A stretch of DNA of 64,000 bases from Thalassobaculum fulvum (lineage in GTDB: Bacteria; Pseudomonadota; Alphaproteobacteria; Thalassobaculales; Thalassobaculaceae), in NCBI RefSeq assembly GCF_014652915.1, contig NZ_BMZS01000002.1, positions 354,590 to 418,589 on the forward strand. The letters are read 5' to 3'. Below are positions 50,281-59,885 of the stretch, one piece after another (within the stretch, counting starts at the first letter, position 1; the number at the start of each line of letters is the position of its first letter). The notes beneath the pieces are model-generated. The model searched no databases. It saw only the letters and a list, made by a program, of their open reading frames with translations, and had not been told where the DNA came from. The position numbers and the translations under genes are program-made.

Positions 50281-52329
50281 ATGCCCGACGGACACGCAGC
50301 CGTCACCCGCGACAGCGTCTGCCCGCTGGACTGTCCCGACACCTGCAGCCTGGCGGTGACCGTCGAGGACGACCGGGTCGTCGCGGTCCGCGGCTCGGAC
50401 GCCAACCCGCTGACCGAGAGCGTGGTGTGCAACAAGGTGGCGCGGTACTACCCGGACTTCGTGCACGGAGCCACCCGGCTGCGCCATCCGCTGAAGCGGG
50501 TCGGCGCACGCGGCGAGGGCCGGTTCGAGCGGATCTCCTGGGAAGAGGCGATCGACCGGGTCCACGACGGACTCGCCGCCGCCATCGAGCGCTTCGGCCC
50601 CGAGAGCGTGGTGCCGTTCAGCTACGCCGGCCCGCACGGCATGCTCGCCGTCGGCTCCATGGACTACCGGTTCTTCCACAAACTGGGCGCCAGCAGACTC
50701 GACCGCCCGCCGATGTGCGGCGGCGTCAAGACCGAGGCCTGCGTCAGCGTCTACGGCAACATGCCGGGGACGCCGCCCGAGCAGGGCGTCGAGGCCGAGC
50801 TGATCGTGGTGTGGGGCAACAACGTCACGGTCTCCAACCTGCACTTCATCCGCACCGTCAACCGCGCCAAGGCCAAGGGCGCGAAGCTGGTGGTGATCGA
50901 CCCGAAGCGGGTGAAGGTCGCCGACCAGGCCGACATGCACGTGGCGATCCGGCCCGGCACCGATGCCGCGCTGGCGCTGGCGCTGGCCGCCGAGCTGGAG
51001 CGGCTGCAGGCGATCGACCGCGGCTTCGTGGAGCGCTGGACGGTCGGCGCCGACGAGCTGCTGGCCGAGGCTCGGGCCTGGACCGTCGAGCGGGCCGCCG
51101 CGGAGTGCGGGATCCCGGCCGAGCAGATCCGCACCCTGGCGCGCTGGTACGCCGACGCCGAGCCGGCGCTGATCGCGGTCGGCAACGGGCTGGAGCGCAA
51201 CCGGAACGGCGGCAACGGCATCCGCGCAATCGTCGCGCTGCCGGCACTGGCCGGCAAATGGGGCGTGGTCGGCGGCGGCGCGGTCGTGCGCGCCGGCGCG
51301 GCGGTGCCGAAGACCCCGGCCAGGCTGCAGCGCCCGGACCTGGCGCCCGAAGGCACCCGCACGCTCAACATCATGGACGTGCCGCGGCTGATCCTCGATC
51401 CCGGCGAGGCCACGCCGATCGGCGCGCTGTTCGTCTACAACCACAACCCGGTCGCGGTGCACCCGGAGCAGCGGCTGGTGCGCGAAGCCCTGTCGCGGCC
51501 CGACCTGTTCGTGGTCGGCTGCGAGGTGCAGATGACCGACAGCATGGCCTATGCCGACGTGATCCTGCCGGCCTGCACCCACTTCGAGCACGCCGACCTG
51601 TTCCCCGCCTATGGCCAGACCTACCTGCAACGGGCCGACGCGGTGATCCCGCCGGTCGGCGAATCGCTGCCGAACACCGAGATCTTCCGGCGGCTGGCGG
51701 CCCGCTTCGGCTTCGACGAGCCGTGCTTCAGGGCGACCGATTCCGAGCTGATGGACGACGCGGTCGACGGCGACGACCCGCGACTGGGCGGCATCCGGCC
51801 GAGCCGGCTGCCGCTCGCCTCGGCCCGCAACATGACGGCACCCGACGGCGCCTCGCCGATCGTGCCGTTCGCCACGGTGTTCCCGACCACGCCCAGCGGC
51901 AAGGCCGAGCTGGCGTCGGAGCTGACCGAGGCGAAGCGCGGGTTCCGGGTGCCGGTCTACCGGAAACTCGAAAGCACGTGGCCACTGGCGCTGATCACCC
52001 CGTCCTCGGCCGACCGCACCAATGCCACCTTCGGCAGCCACGAGGCCTCGTCCGGCATGCCGCCGCTGGAGATCCACCCGGACGACGCGGCCGCCCGCGG
52101 CATCGCCGGCGGCGCCGAGGTTCGGGTCTGGAACGACCTCGGCGAGACCCGCCTGAAGGCGGTGGTGACCGACGCGGTGCGGCCGGGCGTGGTGTATTCG
52201 CCGAAGGGTACCTGGGCCCGCACCAGCCCGACCGGCGACACCGTCAACGCGCTGATGGTCAGCGCCAAGGCCGATCTGTGCGAGGGCGCCTGCTTCAACG
52301 ACACCAGGGTCGAGGTGGCGCCGGCGTAG
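50281..52329 (+). CDS. molybdopterin oxidoreductase (DMSO reductase family)
   Basis: A 682-residue molybdenum/tungsten enzyme. The iron-sulphur motif CPLDCPDTCSLAV with the distal VVCNK opens it. ERISWEEAIDRVHDGL, MCGGVKTEACVSVYGNMPG (the molybdenum ligand would be here), VVWGNNVTVSN, LPACTHFEHAD and the dinucleotide-binding RTNATFGSHEASSG block follow in order. The DMSO-reductase/formate dehydrogenase fold is certain; the substrate is not. No signal peptide, so probably cytoplasmic. Ribosome-binding site GGAGG, ATG 50281. Divergent from TVP38 across 163 bases. Confidence 0.9.
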   Translation: MPDGHAAVTRDSVCPLDCPDTCSLAVTVEDDRVVAVRGSDANPLTESVVCNKVARYYPDFVHGATRLRHPLKRVGARGEGRFERISWEEAIDRVHDGLAAAIERFGPESVVPFSYAGPHGMLAVGSMDYRFFHKLGASRLDRPPMCGGVKTEACVSVYGNMPGTPPEQGVEAELIVVWGNNVTVSNLHFIRTVNRAKAKGAKLVVIDPKRVKVADQADMHVAIRPGTDAALALALAAELERLQAIDRGFVERWTVGADELLAEARAWTVERAAAECGIPAEQIRTLARWYADAEPALIAVGNGLERNRNGGNGIRAIVALPALAGKWGVVGGGAVVRAGAAVPKTPARLQRPDLAPEGTRTLNIMDVPRLILDPGEATPIGALFVYNHNPVAVHPEQRLVREALSRPDLFVVGCEVQMTDSMAYADVILPACTHFEHADLFPAYGQTYLQRADAVIPPVGESLPNTEIFRRLAARFGFDEPCFRATDSELMDDAVDGDDPRLGGIRPSRLPLASARNMTAPDGASPIVPFATVFPTTPSGKAELASELTEAKRGFRVPVYRKLESTWPLALITPSSADRTNATFGSHEASSGMPPLEIHPDDAAARGIAGGAEVRVWNDLGETRLKAVVTDAVRPGVVYSPKGTWARTSPTGDTVNALMVSAKADLCEGACFNDTRVEVAPA

Positions 52330-52338
52330 GCGGGGGGA

Positions 52339-52743
52339 TCAGCCGAACAGCTTGGAGATCGCGGCGACCCCGGCGACGATGCCGCCGGTATAGAGCACCA
52401 TCTGCGTCTTGGCGTTGGCGATGCTCGCCTCGAGCCTCGCCACCTTGGCGTCGATCGTGACATCCAGGGTCCCGACCTGGCCCTCCAGAGATCCGAACCG
52501 CCGCTCCAGAGTTCCGAAACGTCCCTCCAGAGCTCCGAAACGTCCCTCCAGGGCCTCGAATCTCCTGGTCAGGCCGGCGAACTCGGTATGCATGGTCGTC
52601 TTGAGCTCGGCGAAGTCCTGCTTGGTCGCGGCCGTTTCGTCGACGACCCCGGACACGACGTCGACGACCGCCCGGGCCTGCTCCTCGCTGAACCCGGTCC
52701 GTGTCAGGCTCTCGACGGCCTTTGCTGTGTTCATCTCGGTCAT
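52339..52743 (-). CDS. CCDC90/DUF1640-like coiled-coil membrane protein
   Basis: A 134-residue protein with the bacterial CCDC90 layout. The head is VESLTRTGFSEEQARAVVDV. The coiled-coil neck and stalk are built of heptads (FEALEGR, FGALEGR, FGTLERR, FGSLEGQ). A single C-terminal membrane anchor is MVLYTGGIVAGVAAISKLFG. Mitochondrial MCUR1/CCDC90B homologues have the same arrangement. The stalk is coded by a 21-base tandem repeat. ATG 52743 follows GGAGGA. It lies 27 bases downstream of a PAS_5-type gene on the same strand. Confidence 0.75.
   Translation of the reverse strand: MTEMNTAKAVESLTRTGFSEEQARAVVDVVSGVVDETAATKQDFAELKTTMHTEFAGLTRRFEALEGRFGALEGRFGTLERRFGSLEGQVGTLDVTIDAKVARLEASIANAKTQMVLYTGGIVAGVAAISKLFG
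52482..52565 (-). repeat. 21-base tandem repeat encoding coiled-coil heptads
   Basis: Four near-copies of a 21-base block (GTCCCTCCAGAGCTCCGAAAC and variants) are repeated in register; each specifies one seven-residue heptad (FGxLExR). The codon-level identity is higher than expected from heptad constraint alone and suggests recent unit duplication, which would change stalk length in steps of one heptad. Confidence 0.65.
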
Positions 52744-52770
52744 CCCGTCCTCCGGCAACTTTAGGTCAAG

Positions 52771-53295
52771 TCAGCCGTCCCCGCCACGGCTTCCACCGCC
52801 CGGCCGCAGCGGAACCACCTTGCCGCCGTCACTCCCACCGGCCGGCCAGCGGGCGATGCCGGCCAGGATCATGGTCACCCGGCCGTCCGCCGCTCCGTAG
52901 GGCAGGAACAGACCGAGCCGCTCCTCCTCGCGCATCCAGATCATCCCCGGCACCGCCGGCCGCCGCACCCGGACGAAGCCGGCGCCGAGCCAGGCGAGCG
53001 GGTGCCCGCTCGGGCAGCGTTCCGGCAGCTCCCCGACCGGCTCCAGCGACAGCAGGCGTCGGGCGGCACCGCCGGCGAACTCGATCCGGAAGTCGTCGGT
53101 CTCCTCGTCGCGATAGGCGAGCAGCAGGTGCGGGACCAGCTCGGCCATGTCCGCCAGGAACAGTTCGTCGGCATCCGGCAGGACCGCCCCGGCGCGCTGG
53201 TCGTGCCAGACCGCCACCAGCCGTTCCAGCCAGCGGACGGGATCCGGGAACGCCCCGAGCATCACGCGACCGTCGTCGTCCAAGACCGCCTCCAT
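52771..53295 (-). CDS. PAS_5-type domain protein
   Basis: A 174-residue protein: WLERLVAVWHDQRAG, a LADMAELVPHLLLAY segment, then DDFRIEFAGGAARRL and ERCPSGHPLAW. This is the strand/helix order of PAS_5 and parallels the protein at 245-718 (ADFRIRLEGT). A Gly/Arg-rich tail ends it. The protein may sense a small ligand. Start is ATG 53295 with GGAGGT upstream; TTG 53310 would add five residues. Upstream of a CCDC90-like gene on the same strand, so the two may be co-transcribed. Confidence 0.55.
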   Translation of the reverse strand: MEAVLDDDGRVMLGAFPDPVRWLERLVAVWHDQRAGAVLPDADELFLADMAELVPHLLLAYRDEETDDFRIEFAGGAARRLLSLEPVGELPERCPSGHPLAWLGAGFVRVRRPAVPGMIWMREEERLGLFLPYGAADGRVTMILAGIARWPAGGSDGGKVVPLRPGGGSRGGDG

Positions 53296-53424
53296 GGCCA
53301 CCTCCTCCAAAGCAACGGCTCGGCTATGGACGGGCCAGGGCTGGAACCGTGCGAAGATGCGATGGCCGAAAACGAGGGGCTATGGTCATTGCGGCCAAGC
53401 GCCAGTCGCCGCAGGATCCCTGCC

Positions 53425-54456
53425 ATGACCAGCGACCCCGTTTCCGCCGAGCTTCCCGTCATCGGTACCGTGCGACCGGTCGCGATCGTCGCGGTCGACG
53501 CCTTCGAGCTGCTGGACGTCGCCGGGCCGATGGCGCTGTTCGCGGCCGCCACCTTCGACGGCCAGAACGACGGTCCCTACGCCTACGACTGCAGCCTGCT
53601 CGGCCTGCGCAACGGCGCGGTGCCGCCGAGCGTCGGACCGTCCCTGAACGCCGATGCGGCGATCGCCGACGTCCCGCCCGAGCGGTTCGACACGATCATC
53701 GTCGCCGGCGGCGTCGGCGCCCGCCGCCCGGATCCCGACCCGGCCCTGCTGGACTGGCTGCGCCGGGCCGCCGGCCAGGTGCGCAGGCTCGGCTCGGTGT
53801 GCACCGGCGCCTTCCTGCTGGCCGAGGCCGGCGTGCTGGACGGCCGCCGTGCCACCACCCACTGGCGGCATGCCGACGACCTCGCGGCGGCGTTCCCTCG
53901 CATCCGGGTCGAGGCCAACCGCATCTACCTGCAGGACGGCGGTATCTGGACCGCCGCCGGCGTCACCTCCGGCATGGACATGGCGCTCGCCATGATCGCC
54001 GCCGACCTCGGGCGCCGGCCGGCGCTGGAGCTGGCGCGCTCCAAGGTGATGTACATGCACCGCCCGGGCGGCCAGAGCCAGTTCAGCGCCGAGCTGGCGC
54101 TGCAGACCGCCGACGAGCCTCGACTCGCCCGCCTGCAGGGCTGGGTGTTCGAGAACCTGTCCTCGCCGCTGACGGTCGAGGACCTGGCCGGCCGCGCCGC
54201 CATGAGCCCACGCAACTTCAACCGGGTGTTCACCCGCGCCGTCGGGGTCAGCCCGGCGCGGTTCGTGGAGCGCGCCCGGGTCGACGCCGCCCGCCGCCGG
54301 CTGGAGGCCGGCACCGCCTCGATCGAGGCGATCGCCCACGACACCGGGTTCGGCAACCCCGAGCGCATGCGCCGCAGCTTCCTGCGCCAGCTCGGGATCG
54401 CACCCGCCGACTATCGCCAACGCTTCGGTTCACCGGCCCGGGAGAGAGCAGGATGA
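53425..54456 (+). CDS. GlxA-type AraC family regulator
   Basis: A 343-residue regulator: DJ-1/PfpI-like domain (VAIVAVDAFELLDVAGPMALF, VRRLGSVCTGAFLLAEAG with the nucleophile-elbow Cys), then the AraC helix-turn-helix pair (LTVEDLAGRAAMSPRNFNRVF, SIEAIAHDTGFGNPERMRRSF). It may control the overlapping DJ-1/PfpI gene. The stop codon lies inside GATGA, the next start. ATG 53425 is chosen because the longer ORF upstream adds no domain. Confidence 0.85.
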   Translation: MTSDPVSAELPVIGTVRPVAIVAVDAFELLDVAGPMALFAAATFDGQNDGPYAYDCSLLGLRNGAVPPSVGPSLNADAAIADVPPERFDTIIVAGGVGARRPDPDPALLDWLRRAAGQVRRLGSVCTGAFLLAEAGVLDGRRATTHWRHADDLAAAFPRIRVEANRIYLQDGGIWTAAGVTSGMDMALAMIAADLGRRPALELARSKVMYMHRPGGQSQFSAELALQTADEPRLARLQGWVFENLSSPLTVEDLAGRAAMSPRNFNRVFTRAVGVSPARFVERARVDAARRRLEAGTASIEAIAHDTGFGNPERMRRSFLRQLGIAPADYRQRFGSPARERAG

Positions 54457-55049
54457 AGATCGGCTTCCTGATGTTCGACGACCTGGAGGAGCTCGACATG
54501 GTCGGGCCCTGGGAGGTCTTCACCATGGCCGCCCAGCTGCGGCCGGAGGCCGGCATCGACTGCGTCACCATCGCGGCCGACGGCGGCACCGTGCGCTGCG
54601 CCAAGGGCATGAGGATCGTCGCGGACCACGGGTTCGCCGACGCCCCGGCGCTCGACGTGCTGGTGGTGCCCGGCGGCCGCGGCACGCGACGCGAGGTCGA
54701 AAACCCGATCCTGCTCGGCTGGATCGCCGAGGTCGCGCCCGGCTGCACCTGGGTGACCTCGGTGTGCACCGGCTCGATGCTGCTGGCCGCCGCCGGACCG
54801 GCCAAGGACAGGCGCATCGCCACGCATTGGGCCGCGGTCGACCTGGTGCGCGGCCGCGGCGACGCGGCCGAGGTGCTGGAGGAGGTCCGCTACGTGCGCG
54901 ACGGCAACGTGATCACCTCGGCCGGCGTGTCGGCCGGCATCGACATGGCGCTGTGGCTGGTCGGCGAGATCTGGGAGCCGGCCTTCGCCCGCAAGGTCCA
55001 GCGCGCCATGCAGTACGACCCGGCCCCGCCCTACGCCGGCGAAGTGTGA
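54453..55049 (+). CDS. DJ-1/PfpI family protein
   Basis: A 198-residue protein of the class I amidotransferase-like fold. LMFDDLEELDMVGPWEVF has the conserved acidic Glu, LDVLVVPGGRGTR the glycine loop, VTSVCTGSMLLAAAG the nucleophile-elbow Cys, and THWAAVDL the His. Family members include isonitrile hydratases, glyoxalase III-type enzymes and protease-like proteins. The gene overlaps the regulator upstream and is itself similar to the regulator's N-terminal domain, suggesting duplication or co-evolution. Confidence 0.85.
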   Translation: MKIGFLMFDDLEELDMVGPWEVFTMAAQLRPEAGIDCVTIAADGGTVRCAKGMRIVADHGFADAPALDVLVVPGGRGTRREVENPILLGWIAEVAPGCTWVTSVCTGSMLLAAAGPAKDRRIATHWAAVDLVRGRGDAAEVLEEVRYVRDGNVITSAGVSAGIDMALWLVGEIWEPAFARKVQRAMQYDPAPPYAGEV

Positions 55050-55061
55050 CAGGATGGACCG

Positions 55062-55280
55062 ATGGCCGACTCCACGATCCAGCTCCGCTCCGAGATCGCC
55101 TGCCCCGAATGCGGGTTCCGGGCGGTCGAGACCATGCCGACCGACGCCTGCCAGTGGTTCTATGACTGCAAGGGCTGCGGCGCGCTGCTCAGGCCGAAAC
55201 CGGGCGACTGCTGCGTGTTCTGCTCGTACGGCAGCGTGCCCTGCCCGCCGATCCAGTCCGACCGGCGGTGCTGCAGCTGA
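55062..55280 (+). CDS. GDCCVxC-type zinc-ribbon protein
   Basis: A 72-residue cysteine-rich protein. ACPECGF and YDCKGCGALL form a zinc ribbon, and GDCCVFCSYG is the diagnostic GDCCVxC motif, which in some relatives carries selenocysteine. Here all positions are Cys and no in-frame TGA is present before the real stop. Function unknown; a redox or metal role is plausible. It follows the DJ-1/PfpI gene by 12 bases, in the same direction, so likely belongs to the same transcript. Confidence 0.8.
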   Translation: MADSTIQLRSEIACPECGFRAVETMPTDACQWFYDCKGCGALLRPKPGDCCVFCSYGSVPCPPIQSDRRCCS

Positions 55281-56129
55281 TCAGGCCCCGGCCGGCTCCG
55301 CCAGCGCCGCCCGCAGCGCGTCGCGGTCGACCTCCAGCCCGGTGAACAGCCGGAACGCGTGCACGCCCTGCCAGAAGAACAGCTCGTAGCCGGAGACCAC
55401 CTCGGCGCCGCGCGCCGCGGCCGCCAGCGTGAACTCGGTGTCGCGCGGCGTGTAGACCGCGTCGAACACCCAGCGCGGCCGGCCCATGGCGGCCTCCGGC
55501 ACCGGGTTGCCGGGGTAGCGGTACATGCCGATCGGCGAGGCGTTGGCGATGCCGGCGGCCCCGTCCAGCGCCTCCTCGACCGTCGCGCAGGCCCGCACCG
55601 GCGCTTCGTCGGTGGTCAGCTCGGCCGCCAGCCGGGCGGCCCGCGCCGGGTCGATGTCGAACACCCGGATCTCATCGGCCCCGAGCTCGCCGAGCCCGAC
55701 CGCGATCGGCCGGCCGACCCCGCCGGCCCCGACCAGCGCCACCGCGCCCGGCCTGGCGTCGCCCATCTGCGCCCGGTACGCGGCGACGAAGCCGCTGTGG
55801 TCGGTGTTGTGGCCCTCGGCCGGCGCGCCGTCGCGGAACAACACGGTGTTGATCGCCCCGATCCGCCGCACCCGCGGATCCTGGATCGGGACGATCCGGG
55901 CCGCCCGCTCCTTGTAGGGGTGGGTGACGTTGACCCCGGCCAGCCCGTCGCGCCCGCGCGCCGCCAGGGTTTCCTCGAAGCCGGCGTCGGTCACCCCGTC
56001 CAGGTCGTAGCGGACGTAGCTGACGCTCCGCCCGACGATCCGCCCGGCCAGCTCGTGCAGCCGCGGCGCCGAGGACCGGCCGATGCCGTCGCCGATCAGG
56101 CCGAGGCGGAATTCCGGATTGCCTGTCAT
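55281..56129 (-). CDS. shikimate/quinate dehydrogenase-like protein
   Basis: A 282-residue AroE-family enzyme. GIGRSSAPRLHELAG and GVNVTHPYKERAA give the substrate site with the catalytic Lys. GHNTDHSGFVAAYR has the Asp partner, VALVGAGGVGRPIAVGLGELG the NADP site and FDAVYTPRDTEF a late block. SSAP replaces the usual S-x-SP, and the YVRYDLDGV stretch differs from housekeeping AroE. It may be a quinate- or substrate-variant paralogue. Leftward gene after a serine protease gene. The stop at 55281 touches the end of the GDCCVxC gene. Confidence 0.8.
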   Translation of the reverse strand: MTGNPEFRLGLIGDGIGRSSAPRLHELAGRIVGRSVSYVRYDLDGVTDAGFEETLAARGRDGLAGVNVTHPYKERAARIVPIQDPRVRRIGAINTVLFRDGAPAEGHNTDHSGFVAAYRAQMGDARPGAVALVGAGGVGRPIAVGLGELGADEIRVFDIDPARAARLAAELTTDEAPVRACATVEEALDGAAGIANASPIGMYRYPGNPVPEAAMGRPRWVFDAVYTPRDTEFTLAAAARGAEVVSGYELFFWQGVHAFRLFTGLEVDRDALRAALAEPAGA

Positions 56130-56183
56130 GGATGCTTCCCTGGAGCAGCGGACGGCAAGCCATAGCACCCCTGCCGATGCATT

Positions 56184-56915
56184 TCACGCCTCCGTCAGGG
56201 TCAGCAGGATGTCCGCGTACCAGGTGCAGTTCAGGCCGAGCGCCTCGTCGAGCTGCAGGTCGCGGGTGCCGATGTCGAGGCGGGCCGAGTGGATGCCGAG
56301 CAGCATCCACGGCAGGTCGCCGAGGGCCTGCTCGCCGCCCGGCACCCGTGCGACCACCGGCGCGCCGCTGGTGCCGCGGTGGGTGCGGGCGTCGGACAGG
56401 AAGTAGCCATGGCCCTGGAACCGCAGGCCGAACGACGATGCGACCACCGCCTGCCGCGCCACCGGCATGTGGTGAAGAGTGTCGTGGAAGCCGAGCGGGA
56501 AGCCGACCACCAGCAGCGTCGCACCGATCTCGACCCGCTCGTCCGGCGCCGGCAGGTGGTCCGGCGTGAACGCCCGATAGACCGTCCGCTCCGGCAGGGC
56601 GTCGCGATCGATGGCCAGCACCGCCACGTCGACGGTACCGCCACCGTCCAGTCCGTCGCGCCACACGCTCCTGCCGTCGCGGTACAGCGGGATCGAGAAC
56701 CCGGTGGACTGCGCCAGGTTGTCCGGGTCGGTGTGCAGCTCGATCTCGATCCGGTCGGGACGGTGGCCGCTCGCCTCGTCGATCAGCACGTGCCGGCTGG
56801 TTACCAGGTACAGGCGCCGGTCGCGCTCGAAGAAGAAGCCGGTGGCCGAGGTGAGCCGGGCCTGCTGCGCGAAGGTCAGGACCCGGGTCGCGGTCAGCAG
56901 GAGCGGCTCGATCAT
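56184..56915 (-). CDS. trypsin-like serine protease (cytoplasmic)
   Basis: A 243-residue chymotrypsin-fold protein. LVTSRHVLID has the catalytic His, VDVAVLAIDRDAL the Asp, and THRGTSGAPVVAR the Ser. ATGFFFERDRRLYLVTSRHVL opens the fold. There is no signal peptide and no PDZ domain, which sets it apart from DegP/HtrA proteases. Proteins of this type are often called trypsin-like peptidase domain proteins with unknown substrate. It follows the NYN/LOTUS gene by 25 bases in the leftward run. Confidence 0.75.
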   Translation of the reverse strand: MIEPLLLTATRVLTFAQQARLTSATGFFFERDRRLYLVTSRHVLIDEASGHRPDRIEIELHTDPDNLAQSTGFSIPLYRDGRSVWRDGLDGGGTVDVAVLAIDRDALPERTVYRAFTPDHLPAPDERVEIGATLLVVGFPLGFHDTLHHMPVARQAVVASSFGLRFQGHGYFLSDARTHRGTSGAPVVARVPGGEQALGDLPWMLLGIHSARLDIGTRDLQLDEALGLNCTWYADILLTLTEA

Positions 56916-56940
56916 CGTGCGTCCCTGCTCCCCCCGCCCG

Positions 56941-57801
56941 TCAATCGTCGTGCCGGACCGAGCGGATGACGTAGCCGCCGGAGCGTTCGTCCATCTCCAT
57001 GTCGAGCAGGCCGCGCTCCTCGGCCTCCTCCAGCAGGTCGCTGAACGACCGGAAGCCGTAGGACGACTCGCTGAAGCCGGGGCGCCGGCGCTTCAGGGTC
57101 TGCTTCACCGCCGAACCCCACACCCGGTCGGACCCCTCGGCCAGCATCGCGGCGGCGGTCTCCAGGACCAGGTCGATGGCTTCGGCATACGGGTCCGCCG
57201 GATTGGCGGCGGAGTCCTTGGCCGCCGCCTTGGCGGCCGGCTCCGGCGCCTTCTCGGTCTTGCCCTTGGCCGGCGCCTTGTCCTTGGCCGGAGCCTTCGC
57301 AGAGGCCTTCCGCTTCGGTGCGTCGGCCGGCACCAGGTCGTCGTAGAAGATGAACTCGTCGCAGTTGTTCATCAGCAGGTCGGAGGTGCTGTTGCGCACC
57401 CCGACCCCGATCACCGTCTTGGCGTTCTCGCGCAGCTTGCTGACCAGCGGCGAGAAGTCGGAATCGCCGCTGATGATCACGAAGGTGTCGATGTGCTCCT
57501 TGGTGTAGCAGAGGTCGAGCGCGTCCACGACCATGCGGATATCGGCGGAGTTCTTGCCGGACTGCCGAGTATGCGGGATCTCGATCAGCTCGAACGCCGC
57601 CCCGTGCATGGCGGTCTTGAACTCCTTGTAGCGCTCCCAGTCGCAGTACGCCTTCTTGACGACGATGCTGCCCTTCAGCAGCAGCCGCTCCAGCACCAGC
57701 TGCATGTCGAACCTGGCGATCTTGGCGTCGCGGACGCCGAGCGCGACGTTCTCAAAGTCGCAGAACACCGCCAGCTTGTCGTCGGAATCGTGAACCGTCA
57801 T
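56941..57801 (-). CDS. NYN domain (LabA-like) protein with C-terminal LOTUS/OST-HTH
   Basis: A 286-residue protein. The PIN-like NYN nuclease fold is AVFCDFENVALG (acidic pair), KNSADIRMVVDALDLCY and FVIISGDSDFSPLV. A K/A/P-rich linker (about residues 160-205) follows. The C-terminal region (SAVKQTLKRRRPGFSESSYGFRSFSDLLEEAEERG) matches the LOTUS/OST-HTH fold that binds G-rich or structured RNA. It may act in RNA turnover or regulation. Start ATG 57801; longer ORF without a ribosome-binding site ignored. It lies next to accA in the same direction. Confidence 0.85.
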   Translation of the reverse strand: MTVHDSDDKLAVFCDFENVALGVRDAKIARFDMQLVLERLLLKGSIVVKKAYCDWERYKEFKTAMHGAAFELIEIPHTRQSGKNSADIRMVVDALDLCYTKEHIDTFVIISGDSDFSPLVSKLRENAKTVIGVGVRNSTSDLLMNNCDEFIFYDDLVPADAPKRKASAKAPAKDKAPAKGKTEKAPEPAAKAAAKDSAANPADPYAEAIDLVLETAAAMLAEGSDRVWGSAVKQTLKRRRPGFSESSYGFRSFSDLLEEAEERGLLDMEMDERSGGYVIRSVRHDD

Positions 57802-57901
57802 CGGAGCCTCTCGCGGAGCAGCCAACGCCTGACCGGATGCCCATCGTGCACCACCTCGCCCCGGCCGCACAGGGGCGGGTCGGAACCGTGCCCGCGGACG
57901 C

Positions 57902-58855
57902 TCAATCCTCGGTGGCGCCCATCGCCAGGAACTTGTCGCGCCGCTCGGCCCGGAGCTGGCCGCCGTCGCGCCTGGCCAGGTCGTCGAGCGCCGTGCCCAT
58001 GGCCTTGCCGAGCGCGGCCAGGGCCACCTTCGGGTCGCGATGGGCGCCGCCCAGCGGCTCCGGCACGATGCCGTCGATCACCCCCAGCCGCTCCAGGTCC
58101 TGCGCCGTCATCTTCAGCGCCTCGGCGGCGTCCTTGGCGAACTCGGCCGAGCGCCAGAGGATCGAGGCGCAGCCCTCCGGCGAGATCACCGAATAGACCG
58201 CGTGCTCGAACATCAGCACCCGGTTGCCGGCGGCCAGCGCCACCGCACCACCGGAACCGCCCTCGCCGATGATCGCCGCGACCAGCGGCACCCGCACCGA
58301 CAGACAGGTCTCGATCGAGCGGGCGATCGCCTCGGCCTGGCCGCGCGCCTCGGCGTCGACGCCGGGATAGGCGCCGGCGGTGTCGACGAAGGTCAGGATC
58401 GGCAGCCCGAACCGGTCGGCCATCTCCATCAGCCGGCGCGCCTTGCGGTAACCCTCGGGCCGCGCCATGCCGAAATTCCGCTTCACCCGCTGCTCGGTGG
58501 TCGCTCCCTTCTCGGTGCCGATCACCACCACCGAGCGCCCGCGGAACCGGCCGAGCCCGCCGACGATGGCGGCGTCGTCGGCATAGCCGCGGTCGCCGGC
58601 CAGCGGCTGGTAGTCCTCGATCAGATGGGCGATCGCGTCGGCGGCGTGCGGCCGGTCCGGATGGCGGGCCACCTGCACCTTCTGCCAGGCGGTGAGCTTC
58701 TGGTAGGTCGCCCGGAGCTGTCGCTCGACCTTCGCCTGCAGCTTGCCGACCTCGTCGGCGATGTTGATCTCGCCGGTGCCGGACAGGTGCTTCAGTTCCT
58801 CGATCTTGCCCTCGAGGTCGGCGATCGGTTTCTCGAAATCGAGAAAATGACGCAT
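57902..58855 (-). CDS. accA: acetyl-CoA carboxylase carboxyltransferase subunit alpha
   Basis: A 317-residue Acc[21 protein letters not shown] is the typical N-terminal helix. [21 protein letters not shown] and [54 protein letters not shown] are the carboxytransferase signatures. It works with AccD to make malonyl-CoA for fatty-acid synthesis. Normal length. Start ATG 58855; the 83 bases to xerD contain nothing recognisable. Confidence 0.97.
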   Translation of the reverse strand: MRHFLDFEKPIADLEGKIEELKHLSGTGEINIADEVGKLQAKVERQLRATYQKLTAWQKVQVARHPDRPHAADAIAHLIEDYQPLAGDRGYADDAAIVGGLGRFRGRSVVVIGTEKGATTEQRVKRNFGMARPEGYRKARRLMEMADRFGLPILTFVDTAGAYPGVDAEARGQAEAIARSIETCLSVRVPLVAAIIGEGGSGGAVALAAGNRVLMFEHAVYSVISPEGCASILWRSAEFAKDAAEALKMTAQDLERLGVIDGIVPEPLGGAHRDPKVALAALGKAMGTALDDLARRDGGQLRAERRDKFLAMGATED

Positions 58856-58938
58856 GTGCAGCAAGCCCCGTTTAAAAGCGGCCGCACCATAACGGCGCCG
58901 CCCCCGCCCTACAAGCCGGGCACCGGCCCCGCCGCCGG

Positions 58939-59865
<927 letters not shown>

Positions 59866-59885
59866 CTCAGGGTTTCCGATCCACG

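Noticed and set aside
55062-55280. Selenoprotein reading of the GDCCVxC protein
   Set aside because: The motif is coded with Cys throughout, and the only TGA is the normal stop.
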